From assembly GCA_937871155.1 (NCBI GenBank), contig CALMXV010000126.1:1-12914 (forward strand): a DNA stretch of 12,914 bases, written 5' to 3'. A program made the translations under genes and the position numbers. Position 1 is the first letter of the stretch. The number at the start of each line of letters is the position of its first letter. The notes beneath the pieces are model-generated. The model saw nothing but the letters and a program-made list of their open reading frames with translations. It ran no database searches and was not told the origin of the DNA. Source of the stretch: an uncultured Taibaiella sp. Lineage in GTDB: Bacteria; Bacteroidota; Bacteroidia; Chitinophagales; Chitinophagaceae. Shown here one piece after another: positions 5,887-12,495 of the stretch.

Positions 5887-6732
5887 TCACTTCAAAAACC
5901 AATCAATGGTATCTGCCAGTTTTTGCTTGAGGTTTTTACGATCGACGATGAAATCTAAAAAGCCATGTTCCAACAAAAACTCGGAGCGTTGGAAGCCCGC
6001 AGGCAAGTCTTTCTTAATGGTTTCTTTGATGACTCTCGGCCCGGCAAAGCCAATCAACGCCTTGGGTTCGGCAATATTGATATCGCCTAGCATCGCATAC
6101 GAAGCCGTTACCCCGCCGGTGGTAGGGTCGGTCATCAACGAGAGGTAAGGCAATTTTGCTTTTGCCAGCAAGGTCAGCTTGGCAGAGGTCTTAGCCATTT
6201 GCATCAGCGAGAAGGCGCTCTCCATCATCCTGGCACCGCCAGATTTGGAGATAATCATAAAAGGTAACTTGTTGGCGATCGCATAGTCTATACCACGACT
6301 TATCTTTTCACCCACAACCGAGCCCATTGAGCCGCCAATAAAATTGAAATTCATACAAGCAACTACCAGTTTTCTACCTTGTACCTTGCCCACCCCTACG
6401 GTCATCGCATCTTTTAGTCCGGTAGATTTTTGAGCATCTACTAGTCGCTTGTCATAGGGCTTTGCATCTACAAATTCTAAGTAGTCTTTGGGGGCTATGT
6501 TTTCGAAAAGCAATTGTGGCGCTTCGTCAAAAATAATTTCAAAATATTCTTGCGCGTTGATGCGGTTGTGATGATTGCAACTTTTGCAGAGGTATAGATT
6601 GCTTGCTAAGTCGCTCTTGGTAACGGTAGCCTTACACTCCGGGCATTTATGCCACAGACCATCCGGAGCTTCTTTCTTCTCTTGGGTGGTGGTGACAATT
6701 CCTTTTTTTATTCTTTTAAACCAAGCAGACAT
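5887..6732 (-). CDS. accD: Acetyl-CoA carboxylase carboxyltransferase subunit beta
   Basis: 281 residues, normal length. AccD with AccA forms the carboxyltransferase that moves the carboxyl group from biotin to acetyl-CoA, making malonyl-CoA for fatty acid synthesis. The N-terminal zinc ribbon has CPEC (Cys30, Cys33) and CKSC (Cys49, Cys52). The crotonase-fold core shows [13 protein letters not shown] (131-143), [11 protein letters not shown] (162-172), [19 protein letters not shown] (199-217) and GFAGPRVI (228-235), which form the acetyl-CoA pocket and oxyanion hole. ATG at 6732 gives the standard start MSAWFKR. It lies 59 nt downstream of the peroxiredoxin gene on the same strand with a terminator between, so it is probably expressed by read-through or from a promoter I could not see. 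No accA is in the window. Confidence 0.95.
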   Translation of the reverse strand: MSAWFKRIKKGIVTTTQEKKEAPDGLWHKCPECKATVTKSDLASNLYLCKSCNHHNRINAQEYFEIIFDEAPQLLFENIAPKDYLEFVDAKPYDKRLVDAQKSTGLKDAMTVGVGKVQGRKLVVACMNFNFIGGSMGSVVGEKISRGIDYAIANKLPFMIISKSGGARMMESAFSLMQMAKTSAKLTLLAKAKLPYLSLMTDPTTGGVTASYAMLGDINIAEPKALIGFAGPRVIKETIKKDLPAGFQRSEFLLEHGFLDFIVDRKNLKQKLADTIDWFLK

Positions 6733-6750
6733 ATACAGTTATTTGGGGTG

Positions 6751-6785
6751 AAACAAAAACAGCAGGTGCGTGAACCACTTGCTGT
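6751..6785 (-). terminator. Terminator of the peroxiredoxin gene
   Basis: Read on the minus strand, ACAGCAAGTG pairs with CACCTGCTGT (plus-strand arms 6759-6768 and 6776-6785, one G-U/A-C position) around a 7-nt loop, followed by a T-rich tail (TTTTGTTT). It lies just after the peroxiredoxin stop and before accD, so it may attenuate rather than block accD transcription. Confidence 0.65.
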
Positions 6786-6791
6786 ATTTTC

Positions 6792-7256
6792 TTAGCCGGC
6801 TAAGGCTTTATTGAGTGCTTCGAAGTCTATCTGAGTGCCCGGATTCGCGGTTGCTTCGCTATGTATCACGATGCCATTTTCATCTACAACTACCACTCCT
6901 CTACGAGCAACGCCTTTATAGCCTAGTGCAAAATCTTCCAAATAAAAATCATAATCACGAATCATCTGCTTATTAAAATCAGAAAGCAGGTCGAAGCTGA
7001 CGTTGTTTTGAGTTTTAAACACACCTAACGAAAAAGCCATGTCCACCGATACGCCTACAACGGCTGCATTGGCTTGCTGATAGGCATTCAAGGCATTGTT
7101 GTTGCTGCACACTTGCTCGGTACATACACCAGTAAAGGCTGCAGGGAAAAAGTTAATGATAAGTTTCTTGCCGGCAAAATCAGCAAGGGTTATTTCTTTT
7201 TTATCCGTATTCGGTAATTTAAAATCGGGTGCTTTTGACCCTATTGCTATAGCCAT
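6792..7256 (-). CDS. Peroxiredoxin (AhpC/TSA, AhpE/PrxQ-like)
   Basis: 154 residues, cytosolic, thioredoxin fold. It reduces H2O2 or organic hydroperoxides through the peroxidatic Cys45 in FFPAAFTGVCTEQVC. Cys50, four residues further on in the same helix, matches the CxxxxC spacing of atypical two-cysteine PrxQ/BCP enzymes, while the FTGVCT context is that of AhpE-like enzymes. The start MAIAIGSKAPDFKLPN is standard; GVARRGVVVVDENG (115-128) holds the conserved Arg after the central strand. The electron donor is probably a thioredoxin (inference). It has its own terminator downstream and an inverted repeat at 7290-7306 near the predicted transcription start. Divergent from the MazG-type gene. 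Confidence 0.9.
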   Translation of the reverse strand: MAIAIGSKAPDFKLPNTDKKEITLADFAGKKLIINFFPAAFTGVCTEQVCSNNNALNAYQQANAAVVGVSVDMAFSLGVFKTQNNVSFDLLSDFNKQMIRDYDFYLEDFALGYKGVARRGVVVVDENGIVIHSEATANPGTQIDFEALNKALAG

Positions 7257-7289
7257 AGTCTATCTTAATTTTGAATCGGTGAAGCTACT

Positions 7290-7306
7290 ACAATTGAAAC
7301 AATTGT
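7290..7306. promoter_or_regulatory. Inverted repeat near the peroxiredoxin transcription start
   Basis: ACAATTG-AAA-CAATTGT is a perfect 7-bp inverted repeat with a 3-nt spacer. It lies just downstream of the candidate -7 element at 7309-7316 on the minus strand, 34-50 nt before the ATG. The position suits a repressor operator; a small RNA hairpin in the leader is the alternative. Confidence 0.3.
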
Positions 7307-7308
7307 GG

Positions 7309-7316
7309 GAAAGGTA
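7309..7316 (-). promoter_or_regulatory. Candidate -7 element of the peroxiredoxin gene
   Basis: On the minus strand this reads TACCTTTC, matching TAnnTTTG at 5 of 6 defined positions, with a TTG 14 nt upstream that is slightly close for a -33 element. The leader would be about 46 nt. Confidence 0.35.
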
Positions 7317-7461
7317 CGGTGGATTTTTATCAACATTTTAAAGGTATTAAAATTATCTAAACTTTATTGACAGTCTATTCAATGCTAATTTTACTATCAT
7401 TGTTTGGATGTTTTGTTTCATTAAACAGCAATTTCATTTTTAAATAATTTAATTAACTACA

Positions 7462-7764
7462 ATGTCTATTACCATACGTACAGCGCAACAACAAATAGAT
7501 GCATGGATACAATCCACGGATTCAGGATATTTTAAAGAGTTAACAAACTTGGGTATTTTAATGGAAGAAGTGGGAGAGCTCTCTCGAGTAATGGTGCGGA
7601 AGTATGGAGAACAACGGTCAAAACCATCCGATTTAGACAAAAACTTGGAAGATGAAATGGCGGATGTCTTATGGGTGCTTTTATGTTTGGCGAATCAAAC
7701 CGGGATTGATTTGACCGATGCTTTGGAGAAAAATTTTAACAAGAAAAATAATAGAGATAAATAA
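7462..7764 (+). CDS. MazG-like nucleotide pyrophosphohydrolase
   Basis: 100 residues, one all-alpha NTP pyrophosphohydrolase (MazG-type) domain. Such enzymes cleave (d)NTPs to monophosphate and pyrophosphate, cleaning non-canonical nucleotides. The metal-binding motif pair is visible: MEEVGELSR (34-42; EExxE) and LEDEMADVLW (62-71; ExxD), followed by LANQTGIDL and a basic Lys-rich tail. The length matches the short single-domain form common in Bacteroidota, not the two-domain E. coli MazG. The ATG at 7462 is the only plausible start. The promoter is uncertain: TATCATTG at 7395-7402 is a weak -7 candidate. Exact substrate unknown. It is divergent from the peroxiredoxin gene; the next gene is 67 nt downstream and unrelated. 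Confidence 0.88.
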   Translation: MSITIRTAQQQIDAWIQSTDSGYFKELTNLGILMEEVGELSRVMVRKYGEQRSKPSDLDKNLEDEMADVLWVLLCLANQTGIDLTDALEKNFNKKNNRDK

Positions 7765-7831
7765 CTCTAAAATTTAAGCCAATATCCACTATAAATTTTC
7801 TTATTATTGCAGGATTAAACAATCATTTTTT

Positions 7832-8551
7832 ATGAGAAAAATTTACGTTCTATCAGCAGCTTTGTTTTTGGGCTTCACTGCAAATGCACAAAGAAACATC
7901 AATTTACAAGCTAGCATTACTGCTCCCAATGCAGGAGCAACTGTAACTTATAATGTAGCGACTACGTTCACGTATGTGTTTAAAAATCTAGGCCCTACAG
8001 CTATTGCAGCTACAGATACTATTTTGTATGTAGATCCATTGACTCCTTCAGGACAAGCTTTCTTCGTAACAGGAAAAAGCAAAGCCATGAACGATACGAT
8101 TATGATTACTAAAAGTGCTACATTAGTAACTGCTCCAAATGGTGCATATAATTGGTGTATCAATTCACAAGCTTGGAATCGTACAAATCCATTTACTGAA
8201 ACTGACACGTCTAACAATGATGCTTGCAGAAACTTAAACTTCGTAGGCTTCCCAACTACTGGTATTAAAGATATTGTTGCTGCTCGTGATATCAACAAAG
8301 TAAACTTAGGTATTGCTCCGAATCCGGCAACTGCTGAAATCAAATTTGATTTCGTAGCTATCAACAATAGCGAAGTGGTTCTTTCTATCACAGACTTAAC
8401 AGGACGTGTAATTCGTAGCTTCAACTATGGTAAGGCTTTTGTAGGTAAAAACAACTATACTTATAACGTAGCTGAACTACCAACTGGTCTTTATATCGTT
8501 GAGTTGAATCAAGACGGTCAACGTGCAATCGGTGAATTAAACAAAGACTAA
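7832..8551 (+). CDS. Secreted protein with type IX secretion C-terminal sorting domain
   Basis: 239 residues. A signal peptide (MRKIYVLSAALFLGFTANA) is probably cut after Ala19. Residues 22-140 form a beta-rich region without recognised enzyme motifs, with features of an Ig-like/CARDB-type fold (KNLGPTAIAATDTILY, TETDTSNNDACRNLNF); Cys109 and Cys132 may form a disulfide. Residues 158-239 are a Por-type sorting domain: IAPNPATAEIKFDF, VVLSITDLTGRVIRS and ELPTGLYIVELNQDGQ. Such domains take proteins through the outer membrane by the T9SS and are then usually removed. The gene is alone, with a possible -7 (TAAATTTT, 7792-7799) 32 nt before the ATG and a strong terminator after it. The passenger domain is small, about 120 residues; its role is unknown. 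Confidence 0.85.
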   Translation: MRKIYVLSAALFLGFTANAQRNINLQASITAPNAGATVTYNVATTFTYVFKNLGPTAIAATDTILYVDPLTPSGQAFFVTGKSKAMNDTIMITKSATLVTAPNGAYNWCINSQAWNRTNPFTETDTSNNDACRNLNFVGFPTTGIKDIVAARDINKVNLGIAPNPATAEIKFDFVAINNSEVVLSITDLTGRVIRSFNYGKAFVGKNNYTYNVAELPTGLYIVELNQDGQRAIGELNKD

Positions 8552-8605
8552 TTCCAACATTTTTATCCTTTGCTTTAGTTGAAAGGCTAGCTTAGATTTA
8601 ATATT

Positions 8606-8644
8606 AAAGAAGCTGTATCGGAAAAAGGGTACAGCTTCTTTTTT
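8606..8644 (+). terminator. Rho-independent terminator after the T9SS cargo gene
   Basis: A perfect 12-bp inverted repeat, AAAGAAGCTGTA (8606-8617) with TACAGCTTCTTT (8630-8641), 12-nt loop, then three more T. It separates the secreted-protein gene from recR. Confidence 0.85.
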
Positions 8645-8704
8645 GAGTTGCATTTTAGTGGAGAAATCCTAGTTGTTTCAATTTTTTATCACCATCGTTT
8701 CCGG

Positions 8705-8712
8705 TACATTTG
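8705..8712 (+). promoter_or_regulatory. -7 promoter element of recR
   Basis: TACATTTG, a perfect TAnnTTTG match identical to the icd element. Its last base is only 4 nt before the recR ATG at 8717, so the transcript would start at or next to the start codon. No clear TTTG lies at the -33 position; a T-run (8682-8687) is 17 nt upstream. Confidence 0.5.
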
Positions 8713-8716
8713 CTCC

Positions 8717-9343
8717 ATGATTTTTTCATCTAAGCTGATAGAAAATGCCGTTGATCAATTTTCAAAACTTCCTGGAATTGGGCGGAAAACAGCCTTGCGA
8801 TTGGTGCTTCATTTAATGAAATCTGAAAAGCAAAAAGTAATAGATTTTACAGAAGCAATCGCTAAGATGAGTCGTGAAATCATGTTTTGCAAAAAATGCC
8901 ATAATGTATCAGATGCAGACTTATGTATCATCTGCAACAATCCCAATAGAAATTATCATCAAATTTGTGTAGTCGAAAACCTTAGAGATGTAATCGCTAT
9001 CGAAAGTACCCAGCAATACAATGGGCTTTATCATGTGCTTGGAGGTATCCTTTCTCCTTTAGATGGCATCGGCCCGGATCAGTTGCAGATTGCCTCATTA
9101 CAGCAACGCATCACTGAAGATAGAATTGAAGAAGTCATCATGGCATTAAGCCCCAATATTGAAGGAGATACTACAGTATATTATATTGCTAAAATTCTTA
9201 GAGATACTTCGGTAAAGATGACAACAATCGCTAGAGGTATTGCTTTTGGAGGAGAGTTGGAGTATGCAGATGAAATGACATTAGCTCGCTCTATTGCTAA
9301 ACGGTTACCCATAGAAAATTATGTGAGTTTGGGGGCTAAATAA
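8717..9343 (+). CDS. recR: Recombination protein RecR
   Basis: 208 residues. RecR with RecF/RecO loads RecA at gaps in recombinational repair and forms ring-shaped tetramers. Visible: the helix-hairpin-helix segment KLPGIGRKTALRL (17-29), a four-cysteine zinc finger (Cys58, Cys61, Cys70, Cys73 in CKKC...CIIC), a Toprim domain beginning VVENLRDVIAIES (85-97) with YHVLGGILSPLDGIGP (105-120), NIEGDTTVYYIAKIL and the C-terminal TLARSIAKRLP. The ATG at 8717 gives the standard N-terminus (MIFSSKLIENAV); an in-frame ATG at 8648 lies in the terminator tail and would add a 23-residue extension foreign to the family. The gene is convergent with dapF, with 5 nt between the stops and no room for a terminator. 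Confidence 0.95.
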   Translation: MIFSSKLIENAVDQFSKLPGIGRKTALRLVLHLMKSEKQKVIDFTEAIAKMSREIMFCKKCHNVSDADLCIICNNPNRNYHQICVVENLRDVIAIESTQQYNGLYHVLGGILSPLDGIGPDQLQIASLQQRITEDRIEEVIMALSPNIEGDTTVYYIAKILRDTSVKMTTIARGIAFGGELEYADEMTLARSIAKRLPIENYVSLGAK

Positions 9344-9348
9344 AATAT

Positions 9349-10128
9349 CTACAGTGTTATCTCACCTTGGTAAACCATCAATGCAGGACCGGATAGCCAT
9401 ACATTGTTGGCACTTGATGGGCCGTCTTTTTCAAAGCTTACTGAAAGAACTCCTCCAGGGGTTTCTATCGTTTTCTTAAAAATCCCTTCTTGCCCGTAAG
9501 TAGAGGCAATAGCTACGGCTGTAACACCGGTACCACAACTTAAAGTTTCATCTTCTACACCACGTTCATAGGTGCGAACAGTAATGATATCATCCGATTT
9601 TTGAGTAGCAAAATTTACGTTGATGCCTTTGGGTTGAAATCGTTCTTGCTGACGAATAGCACGTCCTAAATGAAATACATCTATGTTAGTTACATCTTCT
9701 ATCCATTGTACATAATGCGGTGAGCCTGTATTAAGAATAAAGTCTTCATTTGATTTTTCTATAGCTGTTACCGGTATCATTTGTAGGTTTACATAGGTAG
9801 GCGATTCCAATGTTGCAATATGACCACCATCTATAGCTAGAAACGACGTTTGGTTTTTGATAATGCCTAAAGCAAATGCAAAAGCAACGATACACCTGCC
9901 TCCATTGCCACACATGGTACTTTCATTGCCATCTGCATTGTAGTAAACCATTTTAAAATCATAGTCGGTTACACGCTCCAGCAACATCAATCCATCAGCA
10001 CCTACCCCTATCCTTCTATCGCAGAGATGATTGATTTGTTCAGTTGATAATGATATCGTACCATTTCGGTTGTCCAACAAAATAAAATCGTTGCCGGTAC
10101 CTTGGTATTTGTAGAATGTAAGTTGCAT
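9349..10128 (-). CDS. dapF: Diaminopimelate epimerase
   Basis: 259 residues. It interconverts LL- and meso-diaminopimelate, the last step before meso-DAP enters peptidoglycan or is decarboxylated to lysine. It is PLP-independent with two catalytic cysteines: Cys73 in TMCGNGGRC (71-79) and Cys198 in SCGTGVTA (197-204). Other signatures are YQGTGNDFILLDN (8-20), GVGADGLMLL (41-50), NTGSPHYV (133-140) and GINVNF (168-173). The length is typical, and the ATG at 10128 gives the standard start. Its promoter may lie in the end of the upstream GWxTD gene (10193-10200). Meso-DAP type murein is implied, as usual for Bacteroidota. Confidence 0.96.
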   Translation of the reverse strand: MQLTFYKYQGTGNDFILLDNRNGTISLSTEQINHLCDRRIGVGADGLMLLERVTDYDFKMVYYNADGNESTMCGNGGRCIVAFAFALGIIKNQTSFLAIDGGHIATLESPTYVNLQMIPVTAIEKSNEDFILNTGSPHYVQWIEDVTNIDVFHLGRAIRQQERFQPKGINVNFATQKSDDIITVRTYERGVEDETLSCGTGVTAVAIASTYGQEGIFKKTIETPGGVLSVSFEKDGPSSANNVWLSGPALMVYQGEITL

Positions 10129-10181
10129 GATTGGTATATATTGAAAGAACTTTCAGAAATGATTATTCGTTGTGAGTAAAT

Positions 10182-11678
10182 TTATCGATTCCCAAAGCTA
10201 ATATCTGCTTTAGAATCATTGACTCTGGGCTTTCCTAAAAGGTATAATTCTCTTCGCCAATTCTTCATAGCTTTTTCTCCCAAATAGGTAGAGTGTAGTA
10301 ATAGATAATCGCTGCCTAAAAATCCCGGACGGTAAAATAAAAACAATGCATTTGATTGTGTGTTGACCGTATTGTATTGCCAGATTTCATAGGGCAAAGC
10401 GCCGTCTTCATTTTCAACTTTTATACGTTCAGATGGTTCACCATATTGTAAATATACGCGTCCACGTTCCGACTCAAAGCCTCTTATCATAGAAGTGCCA
10501 AAGAGTTTATTGACTTTTTTTACTTGCTCTGCATAGCTCATCCATGCATCTTCCGGTTGCATCTTGCTACGTTTTAACCAAAAGTTATAGATGAAATAAC
10601 GGGCATACATATCATCGGGTCGTTTCAGAAAATCGTTGATATTGTTGCGTTCTACAGGGTCTGCAATTGGATTGAGCATTTTAAGAATCATTCGAATCTG
10701 CTCCGGTGTGTATTTCGATAAATAGGTTTTATTGAGGTTAAGATAGGTTGGGCTATTCTGCTGTTTTGTAGTAGTGTCTGTAGTTTTTTTATTGGTATCA
10801 ATGGGTGTTTTAAAGGCTATGGGTGCGGAGTTCATTACTTGAAAAAATAAGCTCTTGTGCTTTTGTTGGTAGTTGTCGGCACTATCAAATAAGGCAATGT
10901 TTAAAAAATAATTTCCTGAAGACAACACGGATAAGTCAAAATGGTGTTGAATGATATTGATAGAATGCTTTTGTAGCGTCTGAGAATGTATCAAGTTGAA
11001 TATAGCTTCCGCATTTTCTTTTTTAGAAATATAACTTTTAATCGTCCCCAATTTTAGGTCTCCGTTTGGTTGATAAAATTCATTGTAAAACCGGAGTGTT
11101 TTTCGTTGGTCGTCATAGAAATTAGCACATAAAGGGATTTGTAAGTTGCCATTTCTATAAAAGTCGTTTTTTACATCTTGAGAGGGTAGGATGGTATCTA
11201 CAAGTTGAATATCGCTAAACATACTTCCGTTCAAAGGTGCAATGGTAAAGGTCTTTGAGTATTGATAGCCGTCTTTTTTTTGAATGAAATCCGTAAGAGT
11301 AATAGTTAGTTGATACGTGCCGGTATCGGTAATATAAAATCGTTTTAAGTCAGTTATTCGCTGATTGAGCAAGGTATTTACATCTTGTTGTGGCTTTGTA
11401 GCCAGTAGATAATGTTCTTCTACTATTGTTTGATGTTGTTTGGTAATGGTAATGTCTGTTTGAATATTGCCTATCCAAAGCCCCTCTTTCTTATCAAATA
11501 ATATACTATTGGGGTTTATTTGCCAATACATTTCTATATAAGGATGCCATCCATTTTCATCATGAGTATAAAAAATATTGTGGGCTACCACGGCTTGCAA
11601 TGGTAATGCTGATGTGGTAATTGAGGTAAGAAGAATTAATAAAGAGGAAGAGAAGATAAATTTTTTTAGAAGCGACAT
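10182..11678 (-). CDS. GWxTD domain-containing secreted protein
   Basis: 498 residues from the ATG at 11678. A signal peptide (MSLLKKFIFSSSLLILLTSI...) is followed by a large beta-rich region (about 28-285), a Thr/Lys/Gln-rich linker (about 292-311) and a C-terminal GWxTD-type domain (about 318-481) with YTPEQIRMILKMLNPI, MYARYFIYNFWLKRS, YAEQVKKVNKLFGT, RGFESERGRVYLQYGEPSE, YEIWQYNTV and a final strand/helix LLLHSTYLG. This domain is widespread in Bacteroidota envelope proteins; no function is established. The literal GWxTD motif is not conserved here (the matching position reads YIYNFWLKRS). The in-frame ATG at 11735 adds 19 residues that bury the signal peptide and sits at the predicted transcription start, so the later ATG is preferred. 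Divergent from the WbqC-family gene. Confidence 0.82.
   Translation of the reverse strand: MSLLKKFIFSSSLLILLTSITTSALPLQAVVAHNIFYTHDENGWHPYIEMYWQINPNSILFDKKEGLWIGNIQTDITITKQHQTIVEEHYLLATKPQQDVNTLLNQRITDLKRFYITDTGTYQLTITLTDFIQKKDGYQYSKTFTIAPLNGSMFSDIQLVDTILPSQDVKNDFYRNGNLQIPLCANFYDDQRKTLRFYNEFYQPNGDLKLGTIKSYISKKENAEAIFNLIHSQTLQKHSINIIQHHFDLSVLSSGNYFLNIALFDSADNYQQKHKSLFFQVMNSAPIAFKTPIDTNKKTTDTTTKQQNSPTYLNLNKTYLSKYTPEQIRMILKMLNPIADPVERNNINDFLKRPDDMYARYFIYNFWLKRSKMQPEDAWMSYAEQVKKVNKLFGTSMIRGFESERGRVYLQYGEPSERIKVENEDGALPYEIWQYNTVNTQSNALFLFYRPGFLGSDYLLLHSTYLGEKAMKNWRRELYLLGKPRVNDSKADISFGNR
10193..10200 (-). promoter_or_regulatory. Candidate -7 element of dapF
   Basis: On the minus strand it reads TAGCTTTG, a perfect TAnnTTTG match, inside the last codons of the GWxTD gene and 65 nt before the dapF ATG. 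No clear -33 is visible. A short inverted repeat (TGAAAG-AA-CTTTCA, 10142-10155) lies between it and the start codon. Confidence 0.35.
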
Positions 11679-11739
11679 AGTAACAATAACCAAAAGGATG
11701 TTTTTGAAATTTCCTGAATTAATAGATTTTTGCAAATTA

Positions 11740-11747
11740 CAAATTTA
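11740..11747 (-). promoter_or_regulatory. -7 promoter element of the GWxTD gene
   Basis: On the minus strand it reads TAAATTTG, a perfect TAnnTTTG match. It predicts a transcription start near 11735 and a leader of about 57 nt before the ATG at 11678. It lies immediately next to the start codon of the divergent WbqC-family gene. Confidence 0.5.
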
Positions 11748-11749
11748 CC

Positions 11750-12391
11750 GTGTTACCATCCACTTCCATTATTTGTTCGTCTGTATTGCCATTCCCTACT
11801 ATATATTGGGGTAGTCAAGTGGTGGCAGCATCTCAAGTGCAATTTGACCTTGCAGAGCATTTCGAAAAATTAAGCTACAGAAATCGTTATTATATAGCTA
11901 CCGCTCATGGTTTGCAATGTTTAAGCATTCCTTTGGTGAATGGTCGTAACCAACGTGCGGCTATGGGTTCTATACAGATTTCCTATGCAGAAAATTGGCA
12001 ACAACAACATTGGCGCACGATTTACTCAGCTTATAATCGTTCCCCATTTTTTGAATACTATAAAGGAACCCTACAGAGCTTATATGAGCAGCATTTTGAA
12101 AAGTTGGTTGATTTTAATTTAGCCTCTATCCATTGGTTAAAAAAACAATTAGAGCTCAATTTCGAAGAGCAATTTTTGACCTCCTATATTCCAAACCCAC
12201 TAGGTGTTCATCAAGATTTGAGAAAGCTGTCTATCAAAGAACAACTAGGTAGAAAAAATCCATCGTACTATCAGGTTTTTGAAACTAACAATGGTTTCCT
12301 GTCCAACTTGAGTTTATTGGATGTATTGTTTAATGAAGGAAGACACGCCTTAAAATATTTAGAGCAATTGAATAAGGATAGTAGTAGTTAG
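11750..12391 (+). CDS. WbqC family protein
   Basis: 213 residues if it starts at GTG 11750. WbqC-like proteins are found near polysaccharide and envelope genes; their activity is not established. Family marks: SVLPFPTIYW (11-20), HFEKLSYRNRYYIATAHG (37-54), CLSIPLVNG, NWQQQHWRTIYSAYNRSPFF (82-101), YYQVFETNNGFLSNLSLLDVLFNEG (173-197). No ATG precedes the conserved part: the frame opens after a TAG at 11723-11725, and the only candidates are GTG 11750 and TTG 11786. GTG is preferred because TTG would cut close to the conserved strand. A -7-like sequence (GATTTTTG, 11725-11732, 5 of 6) would give a very short leader. No terminator is seen after it. Confidence 0.82.
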   Translation: MLPSTSIICSSVLPFPTIYWGSQVVAASQVQFDLAEHFEKLSYRNRYYIATAHGLQCLSIPLVNGRNQRAAMGSIQISYAENWQQQHWRTIYSAYNRSPFFEYYKGTLQSLYEQHFEKLVDFNLASIHWLKKQLELNFEEQFLTSYIPNPLGVHQDLRKLSIKEQLGRKNPSYYQVFETNNGFLSNLSLLDVLFNEGRHALKYLEQLNKDSSS

Positions 12392-12461
12392 TGTTCCAAT
12401 AATTACAGACTTTCCAAAGCAATAAATTACCCACAGTACCGCTGCCACAACGAAATAATAC

Positions 12462-12469
12462 TATCTTCG
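12462..12469 (+). promoter_or_regulatory. Candidate -7 element of the transaldolase gene
   Basis: TATCTTCG matches TAnnTTTG at 5 of 6 defined positions and lies 26 nt before the ATG at 12496, giving a leader of about 22 nt. A CTG about 18 nt upstream is a poor -33. Confidence 0.4.
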
Positions 12470-12495
12470 CACTCAAATTTATAAAGTAAATAACC

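Noticed and set aside
5906..6148. Plus-strand open frame under accD
   Set aside because: Shadow of the conserved accD carboxyltransferase core.
5887..7256. Somewhat higher GC in accD and the peroxiredoxin gene, as a sign of transfer
   Set aside because: Sample lines give about 38-48% GC, and dapF, clearly a core gene, reaches similar values; both genes are ordinary core genes.
7948..8424. A 158-codon minus-strand open frame
   Set aside because: It is antisense to the T9SS cargo gene, whose signal peptide and sorting domain prove the plus frame; the minus translation has no signal peptide or recognisable family.
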